Shown: positions 24,169-31,463 of the stretch, one piece after another | Numbering within the stretch: position 1 is the stretch's first letter | How the letters are laid out: each line of letters opens with the position of its first letter | Virus record (IMG/VR): IMGVR_UViG_3300031623_000024 | Location: 1 to 33,973 of that record | Source: a virus | DNA: 33,973 bases | Reading direction: 5' to 3' (one strand) | Notes under the pieces: model-generated | Told to the model about the DNA's origin: nothing | What the model saw: only the letters and a program-made list of their open reading frames with translations | Databases searched by the model: none | Position numbers and translations under genes: made by a program

Positions 24169-24539
24169 GAAAAGTAGGATTGTTAGATGTAAAGGCTGCT
24201 TTGCAAGATGAAAGATTCAGGGACACACTACCGGAAGAAATGCAAAAAGAGTTTAAAGGCATATCTTGTTCGTCTTGTCCGGCTAACACATCTTTTTATC
24301 AGCGTATACTTCGAGAACATAGAAGCCAATTACAAGAATATTTCCCCGCCAGAGAAGTAGCTGACATTAAAGAAGAAAATAGAAAACTAGCAGAAAATCA
24401 TTGGATTATAATTAATTGTCATATTGATGAGCTTGAGTCTAAATTGAAAAAATTGCCGCCGGGGAGGAAACAGCTTGATTTATCAAGATACGAAGATCAA
24501 GTTACTGTGGTGGTCAACGAGATAGATGTTTTGTATTAA
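24165..24539 (+). CDS. Hypothetical protein with CSSCPANTSFYQR motif, 124 aa
   Basis: The N-terminus is helical (LDVKAALQDERFRDTLPEEMQKEF), followed by the compact motif CSSCPANTSFYQRIL at about 35-49. A long helix continues through REHRSQLQEYFP and EENRKLAENHW, and the end (DQVTVVVNEIDVLY) is a strand. I do not recognise the family. It is the third Cys-pair protein in this run, starting in an ATGA overlap with the zinc-ribbon gene. Confidence 0.7.
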   Translation: MRKVGLLDVKAALQDERFRDTLPEEMQKEFKGISCSSCPANTSFYQRILREHRSQLQEYFPAREVADIKEENRKLAENHWIIINCHIDELESKLKKLPPGRKQLDLSRYEDQVTVVVNEIDVLY

Positions 24540-24564
24540 TGATTTATTAATAATAAATATTAAT

Positions 24565-25389
24565 ATGAAGGTGCTTTTAATTTCTCCTGACAATGATATT
24601 TTAAATTGTTTAAAAATTGACAATTCAACTGAATCTGCGCACATTGTTGCATGGTGGAACAATGTAAGAATTTCAAAAGCAAGAACCTGCCAGGAAGGCC
24701 TTGCTTTGGTTGGAAAAAAATCTTTTGATTCAATCATCATCAATCATTCCATGCCAGACTGTGATGCTATTGAATTAATTCCTTTAATTCAAAAAGTAGA
24801 TGATTTATCTAGCATAATATTTGTTACTGAAAATGGTGACGAGATGTTAGCTGTGCGGGCGCTTCAGACAGGGGCCACAGATTATGTGCCTAAAAATAAA
24901 CTTACAAAAGTAATATTATATAAAACTCTTAGAAATTCTATAAAATATCATCAAGCTAAAAAAGATAAAAGTTTTTATGAAGAATTTTACAACAATTCTC
25001 CTGTTGGCTTTTACCGTACAAGCATTAAAAATGGAACAATATTAAAAGCTAATAAGAAGTGCGCAGATATTCTTGGGTTTAAGAGTGTGGATCATATGAA
25101 GAAAAGCACTAAAGCTTCTGATCTTTATTCTTCTGAACTAAGGAGCAAACTCATTGGTATGCTGAACGACACTGGCTCTGTAACAAACTTTGAAATCCTT
25201 TTGGGCAATGGAAATTGGATCTCTTTGTCTGCCAAATCAAACCTAAAGGAAGGGTATCTGGAAGGCTCTGTAGAAGACATTACTTATAGAAAAATTATAG
25301 AAAAAAAATTACAACAACATAGAGAAAAAGAAATGAAATCTTTGAAATCAATACAAGAAAATGTTACGGCTAGGCTTTTGGATTTTTAG
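24565..25389 (+). CDS. Receiver (phosphoacceptor-less) plus PAS domain protein, 274 aa
   Basis: Residues 1-125 follow the CheY-like receiver pattern: strand MKVLLIS, then DSIIINHSMPDCDAIEL, FVTENG with Thr88, and GATDYVPK with Lys110. The phosphoacceptor position is Asn60 rather than Asp, and the acidic pair after strand one is Ser-Pro-Asp, so classical phosphorylation looks lost. Residues about 137-245 form a PAS domain (NNSPVGFYRT, ILKANKKCADILGF, GSVEDITYRK). A 25-residue helix follows and the protein ends without any kinase or DNA-binding domain. I prefer ATG 24565 because it begins strand one; ATG 24526 would add 13 residues and overlap the previous gene. Neither has a clear ribosome binding site. 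It is convergent with the sigma factor pair. Confidence 0.78.
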   Translation: MKVLLISPDNDILNCLKIDNSTESAHIVAWWNNVRISKARTCQEGLALVGKKSFDSIIINHSMPDCDAIELIPLIQKVDDLSSIIFVTENGDEMLAVRALQTGATDYVPKNKLTKVILYKTLRNSIKYHQAKKDKSFYEEFYNNSPVGFYRTSIKNGTILKANKKCADILGFKSVDHMKKSTKASDLYSSELRSKLIGMLNDTGSVTNFEILLGNGNWISLSAKSNLKEGYLEGSVEDITYRKIIEKKLQQHREKEMKSLKSIQENVTARLLDF

Positions 25390-25640
25390 TCGTCATCATC
25401 GTTCATTAAATGCGGGAAATCATCTCTTAGCAATTCACGGCATTCCGCCAATATGTCTTCAAGCTCTTTAGGCTTCCATCCTAAAACTCTACATGTCCCA
25501 CTTTTATTAAGTCGGCCTTTTTTAGTGTATACTTTTTTCTCATGACCTAAAAGTGCTTCTACCAAATCGTCAAACCCATTTTCTTTAAGTTTATCAATTA
25601 TTTCTTGTCGCTCTAATGTCTCTAGAGGGTTTGTTTTCAT
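25386..25640 (-). CDS. Hypothetical small acidic-tailed protein, 84 aa
   Basis: GAAGGA precedes the ATG. The protein starts with a helix (ETLERQEIIDKLKENGFDDLVEALL) and has a central KKGRLNKSGTCRVLGWKPKELEDIL segment that looks helix-turn-helix-like. It ends in an acidic tail (NDDDD). It directly follows the gp55-like sigma gene with a 45-base gap and the same orientation. In T4 the sigma factor gp55 works with the small RNA polymerase-binding coactivator gp33; a similar partner role is a guess from position and size. Its stop overlaps the stop of the receiver-PAS gene. Confidence 0.68.
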   Translation of the reverse strand: MKTNPLETLERQEIIDKLKENGFDDLVEALLGHEKKVYTKKGRLNKSGTCRVLGWKPKELEDILAECRELLRDDFPHLMNDDDD

Positions 25641-25685
25641 TAGTAAAGTCCTTCAATTTTCTTTATTGTAAATTATACTTAAATT

Positions 25686-26234
25686 TTATTCAAGGGTTCT
25701 TCTGCCCATTGAGCTTTTATATAGGACTCTTTCTTTACCATTGATTACGCAAACCTCTTCAAGTTGATCTTTAATATAACCACAGTATTTCTTTTTAAGT
25801 TCTTGATAATTTTTGGCGCTTCTATAAAGCTGTCTAAAATGATTTAATATACATGTGGTCATGTAATTGAAGGCTTTTCCCTTATCGGGATCAAATCGGT
25901 TGATTTTATCAAAACATATCATAACACCTTCCTGTGTGGCATCATCGCTATCGATTAAGCTAAATCTGGCGTATCTGACGATGTTTTCAGATAGTTTCAA
26001 AAACGCTGTCGCCAGACAGTCTTTTAGCTCATTGAACTCATTTTCAGAACTAGTATATTCTTCTTGCTTGCTTTCAAGTCTTTTTTTGTGATATGAATTT
26101 TTATTTTCTCTGCTTTTATAGGAAACTTTTAAATCTTCGATTATAAGCGCACATCGTTCTTTTTGCTTTTTTGTTCCCTGAAATTTCCTGATTAGGGCTT
26201 CCAATGATTTGTTGTTTAAATATTCTGTTGCCAT
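25686..26234 (-). CDS. 55: Late transcription sigma factor, T4 gp55-like
   Basis: The length of 182 is close to T4 gp55. A charged, helical N-terminal part leads into a sigma region 2-like core at about 90-150. This has DDATQEG (97-103), FDPDKGKAFNYMTT (114-127) and a following helix NHFRQLYRSAKNYQELKKK. The motif pair (D/E)DA-x-QEG and FDP-x-KG is shared by gp55 proteins and bacterial sigma region 2. No region 4 is present, which is typical of gp55. It would redirect host RNA polymerase to TATAAATA-type late promoters. It is divergently transcribed from the gene at 26314 and followed by the 84-residue gene. Confidence 0.85.
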   Translation of the reverse strand: MATEYLNNKSLEALIRKFQGTKKQKERCALIIEDLKVSYKSRENKNSYHKKRLESKQEEYTSSENEFNELKDCLATAFLKLSENIVRYARFSLIDSDDATQEGVMICFDKINRFDPDKGKAFNYMTTCILNHFRQLYRSAKNYQELKKKYCGYIKDQLEEVCVINGKERVLYKSSMGRRTLE

Positions 26235-26313
26235 ATGTTATATAAATTTAAGTTTAACTTTGAATTTAGTTTGCTTAATCCTTTCGTTGTTTACATACTA
26301 TTATAATAAGGTT
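26235..26313. promoter_or_regulatory. Divergent AT-rich promoter region
   Basis: This 79-base gap lies between the divergently transcribed sigma factor gene and the gene at 26314, so it should drive both. It contains tattataata near 26297-26307, which can serve as a TATAAT-like -10 on either strand. No convincing -35 is spaced correctly for either. Confidence 0.35.
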
Positions 26314-26502
26314 ATGAAATTTTCTGATTTATTTGCTAAAATAATAGACAAACCTCATTTGGAGGTTAACTACCGAAGGTTAAAAGACTTTTATAAGGAT
26401 GATTTAGAATTTTACGATGCCTTTGAATATCTCATCTCAAAAAAGGGAAATGCTTCCATTAACGACACAAGTATTAATTCAAAACCACGAGAAAATAATT
26501 GA
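26314..26502 (+). CDS. Hypothetical protein, 62 aa
   Basis: The ATG at 26314 has AAGG four bases upstream and starts MKFSDLFAKIIDK. An upstream in-frame ATG at 26209 would add a hydrophobic stretch but overlaps the start of the divergent sigma gene, so I reject it. The protein is charged and helical (YRRLKDFYKDDLEFYDAFEYL) with a polar tail. It is unknown. Its 3' end overlaps the glycosyltransferase start by about 50 bases in another frame. Confidence 0.5.
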   Translation: MKFSDLFAKIIDKPHLEVNYRRLKDFYKDDLEFYDAFEYLISKKGNASINDTSINSKPRENN

Positions 26503-27430
26503 AAAAACCATTAATTCTATTTCCTGTTTTAGTTCTAAAATTATAGCTGTTAATATTGGGTCTACGGACAAGACGGTAGATGTGTGTAAGAAATTAGGCG
26601 TTGATGTTATTCGTCTGTCCTATAATGGAAATAAATCTGAATTAAGAAATGTTATTGTAGATAAAACGGACACTTTGTGGCAGTTTTACATTAACCCTGG
26701 GGAGTTTTTGTTTTCAGGGATTGATTCTTTAATAAAAGAACTTTCTATAGTCGAAACCAATAAAGACATTAATTCTTATAAACTCAATGTGATTAACAAT
26801 GGCATATTGTCTAAAGAAATTAGATTATGGAAAAAGGGACGTGGGCTTGAATTTGTCAATCCTGTATTTGAAACTATTGTTGATTCAAAAGCAAAAAATT
26901 TAAATTCCTCTTTATATTCCTCTGTGCCCGTAGACCTTGAGAAGTGCATTAAAGAAATTAAGAAATGGCAAAAAGAAAGACCATTTGATAGCAGTGCGTA
27001 TTATTATGAAGCTTGTATTTTGTTGTCGAGCAGAAAGTATGAAGAGTTTATTCGCATCGCAAATCAATTTCTTTTTCATCATAAAGATAAAGGAATATCA
27101 TCTTATATGACAAGATATTATTGTTCCTTAGTATATTGTTATTTTTATAAAAATTATGATTTAACAATATCTAATTTAATGCCTTGTATTGAAAAAAATC
27201 CACTGATGGCTGAATTTTGGTGTCTTTTAGGAGATGCTGAATATTACATTTCAAAAAATTATAATAAAGCAAAAGAGCATTATGAAAATGCAATTATCCT
27301 TGGGAGCAGAAGGCCCAAGGATGACGATTGGTCATTAGAAATAGTTAAATACAAAAAATATCCTGAAAAAATGATTGAAAATTGTAATAGAATTAAAAAT
27401 AATATATCGGAATTCAAAGCGTTGGGTTAA
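26450..27430 (+). CDS. GT2-like glycosyltransferase with TPR-like C-terminus, 326 aa
   Basis: The N-terminal 170 residues follow the GT-A pattern of SunS-like family 2 enzymes: LTTQVLIQNHEKIIEKTINSI, AVNIGSTDKTVDVCKKLG (sugar-nucleotide-binding GSTD), then a strand FYINPGEFL. INPGE stands where the metal-binding D-x-D or DADE would be, so catalysis may be weak or different. From about 190, helical repeats (SAYYYEACILLSSRKYEEFI, AEFWCLLGDAEYYI.NYNKAKEHYENAI) look like TPRs. I use ATG 26450, preceded by AAGGG; ATG 26417 adds 11 residues. It may glycosylate a virion protein or DNA, or act on the host surface. Its stop lies four bases from the convergent tail tube stop. Confidence 0.75.
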   Translation: MLPLTTQVLIQNHEKIIEKTINSISCFSSKIIAVNIGSTDKTVDVCKKLGVDVIRLSYNGNKSELRNVIVDKTDTLWQFYINPGEFLFSGIDSLIKELSIVETNKDINSYKLNVINNGILSKEIRLWKKGRGLEFVNPVFETIVDSKAKNLNSSLYSSVPVDLEKCIKEIKKWQKERPFDSSAYYYEACILLSSRKYEEFIRIANQFLFHHKDKGISSYMTRYYCSLVYCYFYKNYDLTISNLMPCIEKNPLMAEFWCLLGDAEYYISKNYNKAKEHYENAIILGSRRPKDDDWSLEIVKYKKYPEKMIENCNRIKNNISEFKALG

Positions 27431-27434
27431 TTAT

Positions 27435-28031
27435 TTAAAATACTTCAAGATAAGCTCTATCATATTTTAAGGTCATTGTAATCAGAGCAACCTCTGAAGA
27501 ACCCATATCTAATTCTCCAAAATCTATCTCTGACGGCCACATACCTTCCAGAGTCCATTGTTCTAGCTTTGTGCCACATCCATCATACATCGATATGTAC
27601 GCTTGTGGCAATTTGAACTGGCTAAATGCACCATTATTCGTCCTAGTGGCTTGATTATAACGTTGTTCCCTAGAACTAACTTTACCGGAAGGGTAATAAG
27701 AAAAATCTGGTCCTCTTCCGTATAAAGATAATATCCATTCATAAATTGGATGTTTAGTAGAGCTATTTGATCCGATTTCACTACTTGTATCATACACAGT
27801 TACTGTAATAGGATTCCATACTGGCCTTCCAGGGATGGTAATGGTCTCTACTAAGTGATTTACTTGAAAATCATTAAAAGTCAATTTAGGTCTAGCTGCT
27901 GTAGTTGGGGGATACATGTTAATCCCATCCCCCACAATTCCAGGGATTTCTAACATCCATCGAAATTTTCTTTTGAATATTGTTTTTGCTAGGCCTAAGG
28001 TTCCTAACCCCATGTTCATGCATTCTGGCAT
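27435..28031 (-). CDS. 19: Tail tube protein, gp19-like, second copy
   Basis: Residues share the gp19 pattern with the neighbouring 204-residue protein: N-terminal MG-LG-(x)n-FKRKFRW, a TW/PxTVT-Y-D segment, LYDGCGT-LE-WTL-G-WP and INFGELD/IDFGELD followed by a final strand set. ATG 28031 is the start because it has AAAGGA and aligns with the paralogue. A longer frame from 28109 would begin across a terminator hairpin. At 198 residues it is somewhat larger than T4 gp19. It forms hexameric rings of the inner tube, or caps or starts the tube. A separate terminator in front suggests independent control of dosage. Confidence 0.85.
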   Translation of the reverse strand: MPECMNMGLGTLGLAKTIFKRKFRWMLEIPGIVGDGINMYPPTTAARPKLTFNDFQVNHLVETITIPGRPVWNPITVTVYDTSSEIGSNSSTKHPIYEWILSLYGRGPDFSYYPSGKVSSREQRYNQATRTNNGAFSQFKLPQAYISMYDGCGTKLEQWTLEGMWPSEIDFGELDMGSSEVALITMTLKYDRAYLEVF

Positions 28032-28043
28032 AATTGTCCTTTT

Positions 28044-28082
28044 AAAAAAAAATAGGTTCCCCCAAAGTCGGAGGAACCTATT
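28044..28082 (-). terminator. Rho-independent terminator between the two tail tube genes
   Basis: Arms aataggttcc (28051-28060) and ggaacctatt (28073-28082) form a 10-base stem with a 12-base loop, followed on the minus strand by a run of T (28050-28044). On the plus strand a shorter T run also follows. It ends most transcripts after the first tube gene. The next gene's ribosome binding site begins right after the T run. Confidence 0.82.
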
Positions 28083-28123
28083 TAGTTTTTTAGATATTAA
28101 ATGGTCCAAACATTAAGGCTTCA

Positions 28124-28738
28124 TCAGATGGTGTTGATCGATTGGGGAACAGGTCGTCCGCCACCAGATGCGTTCGCACCGCAATCCGTATCACAGCACG
28201 GTGTGATGTCGAATACGGGACATAATGGTTCATAAGCAACTTGCGAATAACGTAAGGTCAATTCGATTGTTGCTTCTTCTGACGAAGAATAATCTAATTC
28301 ACCAAAGTTGATTGCTTGAGGCCATAGGTCTCTTAAGGTCCAGAGTTCGAGTGGTACTCCGCAACCATCATACAAGGTCAACATCCCAGTACCACTATAG
28401 TCGCTTCTGTGCTTTCCTTGTGTGGTTTTGACCGGATCGGTGAAGTTGTAAACAGAAGCTAGCCACGTATAAAGTTTCGCATTTTCATTCGTCGCAACGT
28501 CATAATAAGTGACCGTTATCGTTTCCCAAGTTGCTTTGCCTGGGATCCAGGTTTTAGCATTAAGGTAATTGATTTCTGTTTCTTCAATCGATATGTTCGG
28601 ACGGCTTGCTAATTTAACAAAGTGCTTAGGAACTTCCGCCCCACCGCAAATTTCTTTAATTTCAAACGTCCATCTAAATTTTCGTTTAAATACTAGTGTC
28701 GGGCCACCAAGGACCCCCATGCCCATATTTTCTGCCAT
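28124..28738 (-). CDS. 19: Tail tube protein, gp19-like, first copy
   Basis: The protein of 204 residues begins MAENMGMGVLGG and has FKRKFRWTFEI. It then has TWETITVTYYDV, a LYDGCGVPLELWTLRDLWP segment and INFGELDYSSSEEATIELTLRYS, matching gp19-type tubes. The C-terminal 35 residues are an added Cys/Gly-rich tail (CPVFDITPCCDTDCG), not in T4 gp19, which could be exposed or bind metal. AAGGAG precedes the ATG. It lies directly after the sheath gene, as 19 follows 18 in T4, and before a terminator, consistent with high expression. Confidence 0.9.
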   Translation of the reverse strand: MAENMGMGVLGGPTLVFKRKFRWTFEIKEICGGAEVPKHFVKLASRPNISIEETEINYLNAKTWIPGKATWETITVTYYDVATNENAKLYTWLASVYNFTDPVKTTQGKHRSDYSGTGMLTLYDGCGVPLELWTLRDLWPQAINFGELDYSSSEEATIELTLRYSQVAYEPLCPVFDITPCCDTDCGANASGGGRPVPQSINTI

Positions 28739-28794
28739 TTTAATATCTCCTTAGTTTTTTTTAGGTTAGAAACGCCGGTTACGACGAATCGGTT

Positions 28795-31236
28795 TTAAAA
28801 TACGTCAGTATTTTCTGTGAAGCTTCCTGTTCTATGTAGCGAGAATTCGATGAAGATAAATTCAGCGGCTCTCGTTGGTTGAACACCAATTCTTGCACGG
28901 AATTCGTTGCGATCTACAACATCCGGCGTATTCAAATCTGCATCAGCTTGAACAATAAAGGCTGTCAAGCCACGACCAACCTGAACGTCTCTTAAAATAT
29001 CAGTTGCAATATTTTTGAAAGCTCGTTGGAAGGTTTCGTCATGCGGTTCAAAGAGCAACACTCTTGATGCTGCTCTAATTCTCTTCTCAATAACGAACAT
29101 CATTCGACGAACGTTTACACGATCAAGGGCCGTTGGTCTACGCTGCATGGTTTTTTGACCCCAAACTACAAAGTCGCTTGTGTCAGAGAACTGAACAATT
29201 GGATTGATGCAGTTTCGGTTTCCATACATTAAATCTCTTTCGGCAAGAGTCGGACGACTAAACACGTCAGAGATATTAGGCACTTGACCTCTCATAATTC
29301 CCGCTGGTGCGAACCATGGTGCGGCGAGTTGATCGCTTCTGGCATACACAGCCATAACCGAACCACTGGGCGGAACCCAGACATCAACTTTATTATGCGT
29401 ATCACGCATTCTTAGCCATGGCCAGTACAATGCTCCAAAATCACTATCAAATCTTGTACCATTAAGCGGATGTGTCCCATTTTGCCAGTCTGTGATTTCC
29501 TGAACAGTCAGGCCAAACGGAGGATCAATGATTGCCATGCAATCGTGTCTGTAGTTCTGACAAATTTCAAGCATAGCCTGAATAATAGTTGTCGAAGCCT
29601 TGCCTGGGCAACACAGAAGGTCTAGGTCAATTTGCTCCGGTTCAGATATCGTATACAAACCACTAAACGCAACAGGATTACCAGCTAACATCGTATCCTG
29701 ATCATCTGGATCGGCGGGGATACCATCTGCACCACCAGTTAATGAGTAAGTCCCATCAGCAGGAGGAGCCGAATTGCTAGTAGTATCAATAGCACGAATG
29801 TAATCAGAAACTAATACTAGGTAAGTTTCTACATAGAAACGGCTAGTTGAGTCCTTGACTAGATTTCCCCAAGATTCAAGTTGATCATCACCAAGGTTGG
29901 TATAAACATCAACTTGGAAGGTGCCTTCACGGTTATCGTTCTTAACGATAACTTGTGTCGTGTTGCCTTCGATACCAGCACTGTCAGCAGTAAAGGTGAC
30001 AGATAATGAACCGTCACTCACGCCACCAGTAAGGATTCCTGCGGTTTCTTCGGAACCAGCACCGGAAACAACGCTTGGGCTTGTACCCATTTTGGTTGTG
30101 TTTGGGAAACCAGGTGCTGTAAATCCACCGGCTTTTACAAGGATTTTCGCATCTCTACCACGATGCAACGTCGTAAGCATTAACTCCGTTCCCGCCACGC
30201 TGTCCACCTCGCCGTTTTCATCAGAGGCGACAAATCCACCAGGAATAGTCCCAGCAGTAATCTGAGCATTAATTGCGGTAACCACTTCTTGCAAAGTAGT
30301 ATCGTCGAGTGCGGCCAAAACAATGTCTTGCTGAACTTGATCAACTAAAACATTGTCAGTACCATCAACCACAACGCTTATGGTTCTGGAAGCGGCAGAC
30401 GATCCGGCTGCAAGCGAATCAGCAGTCCAAGCACCGGCAAAATCATTTACGCCAGTTACGGAAGCTTGTGTCATGCTAGTTCCCAAACCTGTTGGGTTGA
30501 CACCACTTTGTCCCGTTCCTTGAAGCGAAGCATCGGTTCCACCAGTATTATAGGCACCACCATATATGGCGTCTTGAACAGATACTAACTCTAAACTGGA
30601 GCTAGGCCCATAAGCCCAACTAGCTTTAAGGGCAAGTTTGTCGTTTGCGGGAGTTCCTGGAATTGTTGAATAGAATTCAATCCCATCAAAAGTGGTTAAC
30701 TGAGAGTTTAAATCTGCGGCGAGTTCGGCAGCCGTGTAGGTTGCGTCGAGTACGACTAAAACCTTCGAGGCCAGAACGCCATTAAGACGCCATCTAAAGA
30801 AAGCGTCTTTTGAAAATATATATGAACCGGGAGTAGCAGTCCCTGGGCCATGTTCACTTGACGTTAAGGCATCAATAGCGATTCCACCACCTGCATCTGC
30901 AACTGCTACTTGTGCGGTTGCGGCACGTTCGTGACTTGCGTTATTTGTATCGCCAACACGGACGACATATAACTGATTAGCCACCATCAAATATTGCATT
31001 GCGGCATAAATCAGATAAGGATCTCCGTCCTTAGGATGTGGAAACCCAAAACTTCTATGAAGTTCTGTTCTGTTTCTTATCATCGTTGGAATGTTAATTG
31101 GGCCTTTAGATGCAAAGCCAATCACTGCTGCCCGGTGGAAACTTTGATCCGGGGGCACGAAGCTTAGATCTTTTTCAATTATTCTAACACTTGGGCTAAT
31201 TGTGTTGGAAGGTGGAAAACCTTTTAAAATTGCCAT
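28795..31236 (-). CDS. 18: Tail sheath protein, gp18-like
   Basis: The N-terminus (SPSVRIIEKDLSFVPP, then AAVIGFASKGP and LYVVRVGD) and the C-terminal domain are standard for contractile tail sheaths. The latter has RVNVRRMMFVIEKRI, RAASRVLLFEPHDE, F-F/IA-IL and an FIVQADADLNTP segment ending in EFIFIEFSLHRTGSFTE. The 813-residue length exceeds T4 gp18 (659). The extra mass lies in the middle (about 110-480), rich in Thr, Ser, Gly and Asp, as in surface-exposed variable domains. The start has GGGAG upstream. It encloses the gp19 tube and contracts during infection. Confidence 0.95.
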   Translation of the reverse strand: MAILKGFPPSNTISPSVRIIEKDLSFVPPDQSFHRAAVIGFASKGPINIPTMIRNRTELHRSFGFPHPKDGDPYLIYAAMQYLMVANQLYVVRVGDTNNASHERAATAQVAVADAGGGIAIDALTSSEHGPGTATPGSYIFSKDAFFRWRLNGVLASKVLVVLDATYTAAELAADLNSQLTTFDGIEFYSTIPGTPANDKLALKASWAYGPSSSLELVSVQDAIYGGAYNTGGTDASLQGTGQSGVNPTGLGTSMTQASVTGVNDFAGAWTADSLAAGSSAASRTISVVVDGTDNVLVDQVQQDIVLAALDDTTLQEVVTAINAQITAGTIPGGFVASDENGEVDSVAGTELMLTTLHRGRDAKILVKAGGFTAPGFPNTTKMGTSPSVVSGAGSEETAGILTGGVSDGSLSVTFTADSAGIEGNTTQVIVKNDNREGTFQVDVYTNLGDDQLESWGNLVKDSTSRFYVETYLVLVSDYIRAIDTTSNSAPPADGTYSLTGGADGIPADPDDQDTMLAGNPVAFSGLYTISEPEQIDLDLLCCPGKASTTIIQAMLEICQNYRHDCMAIIDPPFGLTVQEITDWQNGTHPLNGTRFDSDFGALYWPWLRMRDTHNKVDVWVPPSGSVMAVYARSDQLAAPWFAPAGIMRGQVPNISDVFSRPTLAERDLMYGNRNCINPIVQFSDTSDFVVWGQKTMQRRPTALDRVNVRRMMFVIEKRIRAASRVLLFEPHDETFQRAFKNIATDILRDVQVGRGLTAFIVQADADLNTPDVVDRNEFRARIGVQPTRAAEFIFIEFSLHRTGSFTENTDVF

Positions 31237-31250
31237 TTCTCTTTTCTCCC

Positions 31251-31463
31251 TTAATTTTGATTATCCGGTACGTTACGAAGGCTAATTAAGCCCCAGTCTT
31301 TTACACGAGTTATATACTCTGTTGCTCTCTCATCTTCCAGCAAATAAACATTTTTTCCGGCACCGATGCCGGGGATGTTTAATGTGGTAAAGCTGTTGGT
31401 AGATTTTCTGGAACGAACCACTAGTTGGACTGGAAATTTTTGTCTGTTAGTAATCTCTATCAT
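31251..31463 (-). CDS. Small hypothetical virion-associated protein, 70 aa
   Basis: The start overlaps the gp15-like stop (ATGA). The sequence is a compact beta-type protein: EITNRQKFPVQLVVRSRKS, LNIPGIGAGKNVYLLEDER, and VKDWGLISLRNV. I do not recognise it by name. Position between gp15 and gp18, coupled translation and size suggest a tail or neck accessory protein. Confidence 0.68.
   Translation of the reverse strand: MIEITNRQKFPVQLVVRSRKSTNSFTTLNIPGIGAGKNVYLLEDERATEYITRVKDWGLISLRNVPDNQN

Noticed and set aside
28032-28109. Longer N-terminus (26 extra residues) for the second tail tube protein
   Set aside because: The extension is encoded by the terminator hairpin and its T run, has no match in the paralogue, and the ATG at 28031 has a good ribosome binding site.
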